A DNA stretch of 64,000 nucleotides, taken from assembly GCA_035293945.1 (NCBI GenBank), contig DATGLV010000019.1:93701-157700 (forward strand). The letters are read 5' to 3'. Positions 36,989-46,634 of the stretch are shown here, one piece after another. The notes beneath the pieces are model-generated. The model had not been told where the DNA came from and did not search any database. It saw only the letters and a list, made by a program, of their open reading frames with translations. Source of the DNA: VAZQ01 sp035293945 (GTDB lineage Bacteria; Pseudomonadota; Alphaproteobacteria; Rhizobiales; Xanthobacteraceae). The stretch's first letter is position 1. Each line of letters opens with the position of its first letter. Made by a program: the position numbers and the translations under genes.

Positions 36989-37190
36989 CCTGCCGAAACG
37001 TTGTGTTTGAAAAATGTTTTGCCGTGAAGCCCGTTCGACAACCTGGCAATCCGGCTGCAGGCAATCTAGCTGTACGTCAGCAGAAGCCGCGAGTCCGCAT
37101 TGCTGTCGCTCTGGTCACCTCGACGAGGATGGACACCGGTAAAGCTTCAGCAACTAACGTGGCGTACAGGCATGAGTTTCAAGTTTCAAG

Positions 37191-37685
37191 ATGTATGGGC
37201 AGCAAGGTTCTTTCGGCCGCGATTTCGGCTTAGCCGTGTTGGCCTCGCTGGTAGTGGCCACCGCCTCGTTGCTTGGTCAAATCAGCACCTATCCCAATCT
37301 CGCGCCTTGGTACGCAAATCTCGCCAAGCCATGGTTTAATCCGCCTGATTGGATCTTCGGTCCGGTATGGACGCTTCTTTACGTGCTCATGGCATTCGCG
37401 AATTGGCGCATTCTGCGCCTTCCACCGAGCTCGGATCGGACACGTGCCCTGAGCTTGTTCTTCGGGCAGCTGGCACTCAATGCGGCATGGTCCTGGATGT
37501 TCTTTGCCGCCCACAGCGCATTGCTGGGACTAATCGACATAATCCCGCAGCTTGCGCTAATCATCATCACTGCCGCAGCGTTTTACCGAATCGATCGGAT
37601 CGCCGGCTTGAGCCTCATTCCTCTGGCCGCATGGGTCGGTTACGCGATTCTACTGAATTTCGCGATTTGGCGGCTGAATTCGTGA
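37191..37685 (+). CDS. TspO/MBR family protein
   Basis: A 164-residue, five-helix membrane protein. The signature WYANLAKPWFNPPDWIFGPV followed by WTLLYVLMAFANWRI is the TspO/MBR core; the N-A-A-W-S-W motif (LNAAWSWMFFAAHSALLGLI) and the last helix are present. TspO binds tetrapyrroles; in Rhodobacter it tunes tetrapyrrole-linked gene expression with light and oxygen. It is divergent from folE and upstream of the photolyase. The start is uncertain by a few codons; no ECF promoter was seen on this strand. Confidence 0.9.
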   Translation: MYGQQGSFGRDFGLAVLASLVVATASLLGQISTYPNLAPWYANLAKPWFNPPDWIFGPVWTLLYVLMAFANWRILRLPPSSDRTRALSLFFGQLALNAAWSWMFFAAHSALLGLIDIIPQLALIIITAAAFYRIDRIAGLSLIPLAAWVGYAILLNFAIWRLNS

Positions 37686-37809
37686 GCCCGCCGGACAATA
37701 TGCGATTCCGTGCTTCCGCGGGACGAAGATCCGAAAGCGGAGCGGCCGGCCCGGCCGAATCCGTGCACCCTGTTCGACGAACTCATGTGCCGACCATCAC
37801 CGCAATCGC

Positions 37810-39231
37810 ATGACCTCAATCGTTTGGTTCCGCCAAGATTTGCGCATTCAGGACAATCCGGCGCTTGCGGCGGCCGCGGCAAGGGGCCCAGTTATCCCGG
37901 TCTTCATACTTGACGAAGAGGCTGCATCGGAGTGGCGATTGGGCGGAGCGAGCCGCTGGTGGCTGCATCACAGCCTTACAGCGTTACGCGAGCGGCTTGG
38001 CGGACTGGCGTTGTTCAGGGGGCCATCGACGGAAGTATTGCGTGCTCTCGTGGAGAACGTGAAGCCCACCGCGGTTTACTGGAACCGGTGCTACGAGCCC
38101 TATGCGATCACTCGCGACAAGCATGTGAAGGCATCGCTGCAGAAATCCGGTGTCGATGCGCGAAGCTTCAACGCTGGCTTGTTGCACGAACCATGGGAGC
38201 TGTCGACGGCTGCGGGCAGCCCATTTAAAGTCTATACACCCTTTTGGCGCGCTAGCCTCGCAAAACCTGTATCGGCGCCGTCGGCAGCTCCCACGCTTGA
38301 TGTTGCGGTACCCAGCGCTCTCGGCGATTCTTTGGACGAATGGCGCCTGCTGCCCACCCGGCCGAACTGGGCCGAGGGCTGGACCCAATTGTGGAAACCC
38401 GGCGAAGCCGGTGCACGCGTCCAGCTTGAAGATTTCATGCGAAATGGGCTCGCATACTACGCGGAATCACGAGACCGTCCCGACATGAGGGGAACGTCAC
38501 GCCTGTCACCGCATCTGCACTGGGGTGAGGTTTCGCCGCGGCAGATCTGGGCTCGGATCGCATTTGAGAGAGAGAACGCATCAATGCAAAAGGGCGCCGA
38601 CAAGCTGCTGAGCGAGCTCGGTTGGCGCGAATTCGCCCATCATCTTCTCTACCACTTTCCCACTCTTCCGCGGGAGAACTGGCGCCGAGAGTTCGATTCC
38701 TACCCGTGGAAGTGTGGTGGTGATGATCTCAAAGCCTGGCAGCGCGGACAAACGGGTTATCCGATCGTCGACGCCGGCATGCGCGAATTGTGGGCAACTG
38801 GCTGGACACACAATCGGGTCCGAATGATTACCGCAAGTTTCCTCGTCAAGCACTTGCAGATCCACTGGCGCCATGGTGAGGCGTGGTTCTGGGACACGTT
38901 GGTTGATGCCGATCTCGCAAACAATGCCAGCGGCTGGCAATGGGTGGCCGGCAGCGGTGCCGATGCTTCACCCTATTTCAGAATGTTCAATCCGATTGTG
39001 CAGGGGGAGAAGTTCGACCCAAATGGTGATTATGTGCGTCGCTGGTGTCCGGAGTTAGCCGGCCTACCCAAGGAATTCATTCATCAGCCATTCAATGCGC
39101 CTCCTGAAGTTTTGGCCAGCGCGGGCATCGAACTCACTCAGAATTATCCTTGGCCGCTGGTCAATCACGGTGCTGCCCGGAAGGCGGCACTCGCTGGATA
39201 TGCGAGAATTCGATCCGCCAAGCTAATGTAG
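37810..39231 (+). CDS. phrB: Deoxyribodipyrimidine photolyase
   Basis: A 473-residue class I CPD photolyase/cryptochrome: MTSIVWFRQDLRIQDNPALA antenna-domain start, then the FAD-binding C-terminal half with RLSPHLHWGEVSPRQIW, LGWREFAHHLLYHFP, GYPIVDAGMRELWATGWTHN, MITASFLVKHLQIHWRHGEA, WFWDTLVDADLANNASGWQW and GSGADASPYFRMFNP. The Trp relay and the adenine-binding Asn/Asp residues are intact. It repairs cyclobutane pyrimidine dimers with blue light and, like folE and cfa, is a known RpoE regulon member in Rhodobacter. Confidence 0.94.
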   Translation: MTSIVWFRQDLRIQDNPALAAAAARGPVIPVFILDEEAASEWRLGGASRWWLHHSLTALRERLGGLALFRGPSTEVLRALVENVKPTAVYWNRCYEPYAITRDKHVKASLQKSGVDARSFNAGLLHEPWELSTAAGSPFKVYTPFWRASLAKPVSAPSAAPTLDVAVPSALGDSLDEWRLLPTRPNWAEGWTQLWKPGEAGARVQLEDFMRNGLAYYAESRDRPDMRGTSRLSPHLHWGEVSPRQIWARIAFERENASMQKGADKLLSELGWREFAHHLLYHFPTLPRENWRREFDSYPWKCGGDDLKAWQRGQTGYPIVDAGMRELWATGWTHNRVRMITASFLVKHLQIHWRHGEAWFWDTLVDADLANNASGWQWVAGSGADASPYFRMFNPIVQGEKFDPNGDYVRRWCPELAGLPKEFIHQPFNAPPEVLASAGIELTQNYPWPLVNHGAARKAALAGYARIRSAKLM

Positions 39232-39527
39232 GTTCCGACCCTCCTGTCCAGCCCATCGAACTGCGCGGTCGAATTCGGCTTGCGTTTGGGTGGTTGCTAT
39301 CGTCCATTGAGCTAGACCCACACTGCATTGGAGAGTCGGTCGGTCGAGTAGCTATTGTCTGTTTCGGGTCACGACCACCCCTCAAAGGGCGTAAGCGCCG
39401 ACGACCGGTCTACCCCCCGATAGCTGCCGAGGGCCGTCGGCGATGCGCAAAGAGGGCCAGGAGCTGACTTGAGCGTTGAAGTTCGAATCCCGCTCGATCG
39501 ATGAAGGCCGATTGTTGGCAATGGAGC
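39232..39527. other. Intergenic region
   Basis: About 300 bases between convergent genes (photolyase and hybrid kinase). No supported gene or clear terminator hairpin was found. Confidence 0.45.
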
Positions 39528-42110
39528 TTAGACGGTCCTTGAGGGCGCCAGAGCTGCAAGGCTGGCCGTCAATTCGTCTTTTCGAAAAGGCTTCGTGAGC
39601 CGGGGCAGGTCGGAGGCAATACCATCCACGTCGGCATAACCTGAGATCACCAACACGGGCAGGTCGGGACGGCTCTCACGGATCTTCCGCGCCAAATCGG
39701 TATCGCTCATGCCGGGCATGAGATGATCGGTAACGACAAGGTCCACGAGAGCGCCTTTCCAGATCGCACGGAGTGCCTCTTCCGCCGAAGTCACCTCGAT
39801 GACACGGTAGCCGAGATCAACAAGCATGTCGGCCGTGCTCAACCGTACGAACTCCTCATCATCCACGAGTAGCGCCGTGCCACGTATCTGTATTGGTTCA
39901 GCACCGTGGGCGACGAAGGGCGCATCGGGTTCAACCTCGGCCTCGGGCAACCAAAGCTCGACGTTGGTGCCGAGATCCGGCTTGCTCTTGATCATCAGCG
40001 CCCCTCCGAGCTGGGAAGCGAGACCATGCACCATGCTAAGGCCCAGACCCGTTCCCTTACCCACGCCCTTGGTCGAGAAGAACGGTTCAACGGCATGGGC
40101 CAGCGTTTCCTCATCCATGCCGATGCCGTCATCGGCGACCGAAAGTCGGACGTATCGCCCGGGTCGTATCTTGGGGTCTTGTCCGGGGCGGATCGTGTCG
40201 GCTGACGCGCTGATCCGGAGGGTACCCCCGTTCGGCATGGCATCGCGAGCGTTCACAGCGAGGTTCAGGAGGGCCATCTCGAGCTGATTCGGATCCGCCT
40301 TGGCCGGTGGGAGGGCCTCTGCCGCGCCGACCACAACTTTGATCTGAGGTCCCGTCGTGCTCGATACTAGAGCCGCCATGTTGTTCACTAGCTTGGCGAT
40401 GTCGACTGCGACCGGCTGGAGCGGCTGACGCCGCGCGAAAGCGAGCAGCCGCTGGACAAGCACCTTCGCGCGTTCGGCCGATTGAACAGCGCCGGCTATC
40501 AAGCGCTGCTCGCGCTCTCCGCCTAGCCCCCTGCGTTGAAGCATGTCGAGCGCGCCAACAATAGGCGTGAGCAGGTTATTGAAGTCATGGGCAACGCCGC
40601 CGGTGAGCTGGCCCATCGCTTCCATTTTCTGGCTTTGGCGCAGTGCCTCCCGAGCAGCTTCGAGCTCAACTTCACGAGCTTTGGTCGCGCTGAGATCACG
40701 CCCGACCGCGATGAAGTTTGCGCCGTCTGGATCCGGCGCCACTGTCCACTCGATGTGCTTCCAACCGCCATCCTTGGTGGCAATACGGTTCTCGAACCGG
40801 CTCGGCTGGCGGGTCTCGGCCATGCGCGCAATTGCCGCCAGCGTGGGAGGCCTGTCTTCTGGGTGCATGAAGGTCGCGTAGCCGCGCGCGAGCAGGTCAG
40901 TTTCGCTCCAGCCCAATATCCGGCTCCAAGCGGGGCTGACCGCTGACATCATGCCGCCGTAGTCGGCCCGAGCAAGCATATCCTGAGATAAGTTCCAAAG
41001 ACGGTCGCGCTCCGCTGAGCGTGCGGCGACCTGCGCCTCGAGCGTCTCGTTCAACTTGCGTAAGCGGGCCTCGCTCAAGCGCACTTCATGCTCCGCTGCT
41101 CGTCGGGCGACCGCAGCATGCGTGCGCTCGGCGAAGTCGCGGACGAGAGCGACTTCCTCGCTCGTCCAGATCCGAGTAACCGGAGAATGGACAAACAGCT
41201 GTCCGACGACTCGTCCATGCTCGGCAACGGGCACGTCGAGATGGGCTCTGATTCCGAGCGCGCGAAATGCGTCGGCGTTCGCTGAGGTGCGCGGGTCCTG
41301 CTCGACATCAAAGTTCGTGACAGCTCGACCCTGCCGCAGGTCCTCGATGTAGGAGCCATAGTCCGAGAAGTGGTGGACTCCCGCGAGATTATCGTAACCG
41401 GGCGCAAACCAGTTCTTCTCGACGAAGGTTGTTCCCGCGTCGTGATCCATCGTGCCGTAGCCAACGCGCGAAGCGCCCAATGTGTTGCCCAAAAGCTCGG
41501 AAGCCGCGAACGACAGGTCCGCCGTGCCGGCCACGTTGCGCAGCCGCTCGTCGAGTTGCAAAAGTGCGTCGCGGCGGCGCGCCGCCAGCACTTGGCTGGT
41601 CGTCTCGGCGACGGCGCAGAACATGCCGGCAACCCGACCGCTTTCGTCCCGTACAGGCGAGTAGGAAAAGGTGAACCAGGTGTTCTCGTCGTGACCGCGC
41701 CGGTTCATTGTCAACGGTAGGTTCTCGCGGTAGGTCGCTTCGCCCGCCATAGCGGCGTCGATCAATGGCGAGATGTCCGGCCAGATTTCCGACCAGATGT
41801 CGAAGAAACGTGCGCCGAGCGCCCGCGGGTGCTTGGCACCGAGGATCTCGGCGTAGGCGTCATTGTAAAGAAAGCCAAGTTGCTCGCCCCAGGCCACGAA
41901 CATGGGAAACTTGGAATTGAGCAAAAGTCCGACGACAGAGCGTAGTGACTGCGGCCAATCCTCTGGCCGACCAAGGGGCGAGTTAGACCAGTCGTGCGCA
42001 CGCATGAGCGCACCGACATCGCCGCCTCCGGTCAGGAAGGCGGGTTGGCCGAGTACGTCAGATTCTGTGATCATCGGGCTTATAGGGCAGGACCTTTGGC
42101 TTCCTGTCAC
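39528..42110 (-). CDS. PAS/GAF hybrid histidine kinase
   Basis: An 860-residue cytoplasmic sensor with no transmembrane helix. Order: PAS-like module (~30-165; GALMRAHDWSNSPLGRPEDW, WPQSLRS, FLYNDAYAEI), GAF (~185-345), a coiled coil, PAS (~375-480), HisKA with GGVAHDFNNLLTPI (phospho-His near 507), HATPase (NLAVNARDAMPNGGTL, GTGLGLSMVHGLASQLGG), and a C-terminal receiver (LLVDDEEFVRLS; phospho-Asp near 793 in VVTDHLMPG; Lys in LTKPF). All catalytic residues are present. The first ~165 residues are closely related to the N-terminus of the gene at 9121. The start at 42110 or an internal Met 12 codons later are both possible. Confidence 0.93.
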   Translation of the reverse strand: MTGSQRSCPISPMITESDVLGQPAFLTGGGDVGALMRAHDWSNSPLGRPEDWPQSLRSVVGLLLNSKFPMFVAWGEQLGFLYNDAYAEILGAKHPRALGARFFDIWSEIWPDISPLIDAAMAGEATYRENLPLTMNRRGHDENTWFTFSYSPVRDESGRVAGMFCAVAETTSQVLAARRRDALLQLDERLRNVAGTADLSFAASELLGNTLGASRVGYGTMDHDAGTTFVEKNWFAPGYDNLAGVHHFSDYGSYIEDLRQGRAVTNFDVEQDPRTSANADAFRALGIRAHLDVPVAEHGRVVGQLFVHSPVTRIWTSEEVALVRDFAERTHAAVARRAAEHEVRLSEARLRKLNETLEAQVAARSAERDRLWNLSQDMLARADYGGMMSAVSPAWSRILGWSETDLLARGYATFMHPEDRPPTLAAIARMAETRQPSRFENRIATKDGGWKHIEWTVAPDPDGANFIAVGRDLSATKAREVELEAAREALRQSQKMEAMGQLTGGVAHDFNNLLTPIVGALDMLQRRGLGGEREQRLIAGAVQSAERAKVLVQRLLAFARRQPLQPVAVDIAKLVNNMAALVSSTTGPQIKVVVGAAEALPPAKADPNQLEMALLNLAVNARDAMPNGGTLRISASADTIRPGQDPKIRPGRYVRLSVADDGIGMDEETLAHAVEPFFSTKGVGKGTGLGLSMVHGLASQLGGALMIKSKPDLGTNVELWLPEAEVEPDAPFVAHGAEPIQIRGTALLVDDEEFVRLSTADMLVDLGYRVIEVTSAEEALRAIWKGALVDLVVTDHLMPGMSDTDLARKIRESRPDLPVLVISGYADVDGIASDLPRLTKPFRKDELTASLAALAPSRTV

Positions 42111-42430
42111 ATTTTAGACCGCAAAGCCGGTCGCTGTCAGTTCGAAAACAAGCTGCGCAAGATGAAAGCGCCGCGGCGGCATTGCGTATATCTTCTCGTA
42201 ATAGTCGCGGACTTGGCAGCTGCTCATCGTTGTCATCCGTCATTTTCGAAAAAATTCTTCACGTTCGAAAAAACCGCTGAGGTCTTGTCCGGCCAAAGGT
42301 CCGGTGGGGGTCAACCTGCGAAACTCTCAATCTGAGCAAATCCGGTCCGGAGTTGCCCCGAAAGAGGACCAAGGTACGGGCGGTCGCCCCCAGCACTTCG
42401 GCAGGTAAAGGAAAGATGCTTCGGCAGCCC
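42111..42430. other. Intergenic region at the edge of the recombinase cassette
   Basis: About 320 bases that form the boundary between the histidine kinase and the recombinase cassette. If the cassette was site-specifically integrated, one attachment half-site should be here or just inside the recombinase 3' end. I did not find a repeat of it by eye on the other side. Confidence 0.4.
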
Positions 42431-44059
42431 CTAAATGGCCTGATTTTTCCATGCATGGCCCAAGCATTTGGCGAGGGAAGTTGCCGTCAGGCCCGAGGGC
42501 GCGGAGCCGTCAATGATCTCCCGGACGATGTTCGGCGAAACAAATGCGAGCGGCGCGAGCAGCCTGATATGCCGTTCAACCTTGCCTTCTCTCTGGGCAA
42601 TCTCGGCAAATGATGCGGCGCGGCCGTCGATCAGATCGCCGACCCAGGCCCGGGCTTTTGCGATCGCGGTTAGCAACGCATCGCGGGCTTTTGGGTCGAT
42701 CGGGGGCCGCTGCTCCGATGGCGAATGGAGGATTCCCTTCGAGTGAGAAACGGTACTGGCCTTCCACGGGACCATCAGGGTCGTCGCTGGCGGGTCGGAA
42801 TTCGCGCCATTGGCTGCTTGGCCCCCAGCCTGATCCTCATCGCTGATCTGCATCCCATCACTCAGGCGGATGTCGATGGATGCCGGGGTGAGTGTAACGC
42901 GCTGGAGGTGTCGCGCGACCAGCTCGTGGTCGCTTGCGCACGCCGCTGAACCGCCGTCGAGACCGGCAGCAGAAAGGTGCGATTGCAGCGCTCCAACGAC
43001 CGCGGCCTCGATCTCAGGCGCGGGAACCCGTGTGACGCTGCCCGCTCGGTGATTTTGCTTCTGCAAGACCGCGTGCGAAACATAATACCTCTAGCGTACG
43101 CCCTGCTTGTTGGTGTGGGTGGGCGTCATTCTGTTTCCGCGGTCATCGAAAATGCGGCCCGACAGGATCGAGGGCGAGCCCTTGAGCTTGAGTTGCCGGA
43201 CGTTAGCGCCCTCGGCGAGTTTTTCCTGGACCGCCTCGAACAGCACGCGATCGAGGATCGGCTGATGCTCACCGGGGTGGACGGCCCCCCGGTAGACTAC
43301 TTCTCCAATGAGGAAGCGGTTGCGCAGCAGATAGTTGAGCGGCCCAACGCCAAACCGAATGCCGCCCCTGACGCTTCCGTCCGATTGCGTGCGCCGTCGC
43401 GTGCGGATGCACTTCTTGTCCAGGTCCTTCACGAGGGCGCCGATCGAGCCGACTTCAAGATAGCGCCGGAAAATCAACCGGACCGTCTCGGCCTCCTCGG
43501 GCACCACCACGAGCTTCTTGTTGACGCTGGCATATCCCAGCGGGACGGATCCGCCGACCCATATGCCTTTGCGCTTCGAGGCTGCGATCTTGTCCCTGAC
43601 CCGCTCCCCGATGACCTCGCGCTCGAATTGAGCAAACGAGAGCAGCACGTTGAGCGTAAGCCGCCCCATGCTGCTGGTGGTGTTGAAGTGCTGGGTCACG
43701 GAGACGAATGACACCGAGTGCTGGTCGAAGAGCTCAACGAGCTTGGCAAAATCCGCCAGCGACCGGGTCAGCCGATCGACCTTGTAGACCACGATGATAT
43801 CAACCTTCCCGGAGCGGACTTCGGCCAGGAGGGTCTGCAGGGCAGGGCGGTCGAGCGAGGCCCCCGAGAAGGCGCCGTCGTCGTAGTGGTGGGGGACGAG
43901 CCGCCAGCCCTCATGCGCCTGGCTCTTGATGTAGGCCTCACAGGCTTCCCGCTGGGCATCGAGCGAATTGAACTCGAGGTCGAGGTTATGCTCGGTCGAC
44001 TTTCGGGTGTAGATCGCGCAGCGCAATGGCTTCTTGCTGGACTTATCCATTATTCGCAT
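42431..44059 (-). pseudogene. Serine recombinase interrupted by an in-frame TAG
   Basis: Two frames in the same register, 44059-43091 and the continuation to 42431, are parted by one TAG (43093-43091). The context reads GVR-stop-RYYVSHAVLQ, so TAC to TAG at a Tyr codon is likely. The N-terminal resolvase domain has the catalytic Ser in IYTRKSTEH and the DRLTRSLADFAKLVEL helix. The recombinase domain (KGIWVGGSVPLGY) follows. The C-terminal piece has LLTAIAKARAWVGDLIDGRA and KVERHIRLLAPLAFVSPNIV. Together they make ~542 codons, usual for the family. Unless the amber is suppressed, the chain ends after the recombinase domain. Confidence 0.88.
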
Positions 44060-44591
44060 CCCGAGTGCGTTTGGCCTGACTGCCTGACTGGCTTGACGAA
44101 CGCTTGTGCCGGGCAGGTTTTGGAATGTCGGCGGCCAGGGTAGGGCTCTCGGCCTCGCTCGGTACCCGTAGTCCGAAGAAGCGTGGCCCGTTCCAGGCAG
44201 TGCCCGTGATGGCGCGGGCGATCGCCGACAGGCTGGAATAGGTGGTGTCCTGCCACAGGAAGCCGCCGGGCACGACCGTCACGGTATGGCGCTTGCCCTG
44301 GTATTCGCGGATCAAGACGGTGCCGGCCTTCAAGCGGCGGGCCGGCTTGTTAGGCTTCTCGCCTCGGGCCAGTTGGTCAAGGAACTGGGCCGTCTCGCGA
44401 TCAAGCCCGCCGAACGCCTCCTCCTGGATGCGGTAAGCGATCATGCGGCCCATGATGTCCTTGGTGAGCCCCGGGGGCGGGGTCTTCCCGAACATCAGGC
44501 GCCAGCGAGCGCGCAACGCATCGATGCCGAGGGACCGAATACGGTCGACCTCGGCCTCGATCGCGGCAGGGTCCATAGACCGCTGCGCCAT
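44043..44591 (-). CDS. DUF2924 family protein
   Basis: A 182-residue protein. ALRARWRLMFGKTPPPGLTK and MGRMIAYRIQEEAFGGLD are the N-terminal DUF2924 core; LKAGTVLIREYQGKRHTVTV and FLWQDTTYSSLSAIARAITG form the beta-rich part, then TAWNGPRFFGL. The tail is basic (RHKRSSSQSGSQAKRTRD). It overlaps the recombinase start by 17 bases. DUF2924 proteins are nearly always next to serine recombinases in rhizobia, so a recombination accessory or DNA-binding role is likely but untested. Confidence 0.88.
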   Translation of the reverse strand: MAQRSMDPAAIEAEVDRIRSLGIDALRARWRLMFGKTPPPGLTKDIMGRMIAYRIQEEAFGGLDRETAQFLDQLARGEKPNKPARRLKAGTVLIREYQGKRHTVTVVPGGFLWQDTTYSSLSAIARAITGTAWNGPRFFGLRVPSEAESPTLAADIPKPARHKRSSSQSGSQAKRTRDANNG

Positions 44592-44593
44592 AA

Positions 44594-44947
44594 TTAGGTG
44601 GCTGCCTGACTGGTGGCATCCGCCTTGGTCTTTGACTTGGCGGTCTTCGCGGCAATGATCCGATAGATGCGGCCTCCATCGGCCTTTTCGGATTCGAGCT
44701 TCAGACCGAGCTTCTTGCGAACCACTCCCGCAAAGAAGCCGCGAACCGAGTGCTGCTGCCAGCCGGTCGCCTTCATGATGACGGCGATGGTGGCGCCGCC
44801 GGGTCTGCTGAGGAGGGCCAGGACCTCAGCCTGCTTGGAATTTGCACGTGCCTTTCGGTTGGTGGTCTTCTTGGCAGCACCGGCCTTGGGCTGCCGCCTG
44901 GCTACGGAAACGGCCTTCAGGCCGCGAGTATGCTTGCTCTTCGCCAT
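44594..44947 (-). CDS. DUF3489 family protein
   Basis: A 117-residue protein: a Lys/Arg/Ala-rich N-terminus (MAKSKHTRGLKAVSVARRQP), then a small winged-helix-like fold SKQAEVLALLSRPGGATIAV followed by IMKATGWQQHSVRGFFAGVV and RKKLGLKLESEKADGGRIYR. This is the DUF3489 signature. It starts at an ATG after GGAGAG-type bases and stops two bases before the DUF2924 start, so the two are co-translated with the recombinase. It probably binds DNA and could be the regulator or excision factor of the element. Confidence 0.86.
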   Translation of the reverse strand: MAKSKHTRGLKAVSVARRQPKAGAAKKTTNRKARANSKQAEVLALLSRPGGATIAVIMKATGWQQHSVRGFFAGVVRKKLGLKLESEKADGGRIYRIIAAKTAKSKTKADATSQAAT

Positions 44948-45188
44948 AATGGGCTCCTCTCTCCGTTGATGACGGCACGCTGCGCCGCCACCATCGAAAC
45001 CCCGCGGAGGCCGATCGGCGCTGGCGGGGGGAGGAAGAGCCCATGTGGGAAAGGCCTGCGGGCCGTTCGCGCACACACACGCTCCAAACGCTCAGGAAGT
45101 CCAGCGAAAGAGCGAGCAATTTTCTGGCTGATTTACGGGATGCTGGATCATCTCGTAATCCAGCAGGATCCGGATTCGGCGACCGAAC

Positions 45189-46634
45189 TCAAGCTCTATC
45201 GAGAAGCGCTTTCCACCTTTCCGGTGGCACATCGGTGATCCATGATCGTTTCCTATAGAGCAGGGCCTGGCTGATGGAGTCGCACTGGTCGTCGTGCCGA
45301 CTTCCCGGGAAGGAAAACAGCTCGGCCTCAAGGTCTGGCAGCCAAGCGGCCCGCTCCGGTAAAAAGACCTCGCCGGCCTCGAAACGAGCGGAGGCGACCG
45401 ACATTCGGCCGATCTTGTCGCCCTCCGGCGTAACAGCGATGATCCCGATCACGTAGCCGCGCAATTCTTGCACGAGTGCAGTTCCGGCGCCGGCGTCCTC
45501 GACTAGCACCCGGCGCGCATTCCATTCATTGGCGAGTCGAACGACGCTTGCTTTCAGGCCGGGATAATCGACCCGTTGCCTCCAGACGTCGACGAGATAC
45601 CAAAGTCCCGTTCTGGTCACGATCCAGGTCGTGCAGACGCTCCAATCGTTGTCGGGACCGCCCTTGCTGGCCGTGTCCCAACTCTGCAGCACGTACATGC
45701 GCTCTGATTTGGGAGGCAACTCCGAATAACGACATATCCACGCGCGCTTCACCATGGCCCCGCCTGGGGGGACCGGCATCTGCTGATATTGCGCCGAGAA
45801 GGTGTCGCTGCCGATGTGGCGCTTGATATCCTCCAGCACTGGAATTGGCTCGCGCTCGGGGCACAGCGCTTCCCCCGCCTTCCGGTGATGCATTCGGCCG
45901 CCCCACACCGGAATCTCTGCATCTACGTCCGCAATGGCCGGTAGGCTTAGGACATTCCATTCGTCGGATTGGCCAAGTACAAATCCGGTTAGATCGTCCA
46001 TATGCACCCGTTGCATCACAATCAAGATTGCCCGGGTGCGCTTATTATCGACACGGGACAACAGCGTGTTGGAAAACCACTGATTGCCTGCGGTGCGCCT
46101 TGATTCGGAAAGTGAATCATCCGGCTTGAGTGGATCGTCGATGATGATGAGATCGCCACCACGACCAGTCAGCGTGCCACCGATCGAGGTTGCCAGGCGG
46201 AAACCCCGCTCAGTGAGCTCGATCTCGGTCACGGTGTTCTTGTGTGACCCGATCCGAACATTCGGAAAAATCTCTTGATACCAGGACGACTCGATGATCG
46301 CGCGGAAATCGTTGGAATGCTTTTGGGCCAGCTCGCCGGAGTAACTGACGCAAATGATCCTTTTTCTAGGGTCGTGCCCCAGCACGTAGGCCGGGAACGC
46401 CACCGAGGCCGCTATGGACTTGAGCGATCTGGGCGGCATGTTGATGATGAGCCGCGTGGTCCCGCCGGTGCGGATTTCTTCAAGGCTGTGCGCCATCGCG
46501 TCGAGGTACCAGCCATAGAGATACAACTGGCCGGGGTTCAACGTCGCGAAGACTTTCCGCAGGAAGCCCCTGAAGTCGTTACGCAACACTGCGTGCAATC
46601 TACGAGCATCTGTTGGCATGTCAGGCGCCGCCAC
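45189..46634 (-). CDS. Phage terminase large subunit
   Basis: A 481-residue ATPase/nuclease. The N-terminal half is the packaging motor: the Walker-A-like MPPRSLKSIAASVAFPAYVL, the Walker B LIIIDDPLKPD, and the coupling motif around AILIVMQRVHMDDLTG. The C-terminal half is the RNase-H-like nuclease: VLQSWDTASKGGPDNDWSVC (first Asp), VLVEDAGAGTALVQEL, and DDQCDSISQALLY (last Asp). It is a full-length protein. No portal, protease, capsid or tail gene lies anywhere near it, so it is either a relic or a packaging function used by another phage. It overlaps the DUF5681 gene by 14 bases. Confidence 0.9.
   Translation of the reverse strand: MAAPDMPTDARRLHAVLRNDFRGFLRKVFATLNPGQLYLYGWYLDAMAHSLEEIRTGGTTRLIINMPPRSLKSIAASVAFPAYVLGHDPRKRIICVSYSGELAQKHSNDFRAIIESSWYQEIFPNVRIGSHKNTVTEIELTERGFRLATSIGGTLTGRGGDLIIIDDPLKPDDSLSESRRTAGNQWFSNTLLSRVDNKRTRAILIVMQRVHMDDLTGFVLGQSDEWNVLSLPAIADVDAEIPVWGGRMHHRKAGEALCPEREPIPVLEDIKRHIGSDTFSAQYQQMPVPPGGAMVKRAWICRYSELPPKSERMYVLQSWDTASKGGPDNDWSVCTTWIVTRTGLWYLVDVWRQRVDYPGLKASVVRLANEWNARRVLVEDAGAGTALVQELRGYVIGIIAVTPEGDKIGRMSVASARFEAGEVFLPERAAWLPDLEAELFSFPGSRHDDQCDSISQALLYRKRSWITDVPPERWKALLDRA

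Noticed and set aside
43091..43093. TAG read as pyrrolysine in the recombinase
   Set aside because: No evidence for this system in the window or in this bacterial group; a nonsense change is simpler.
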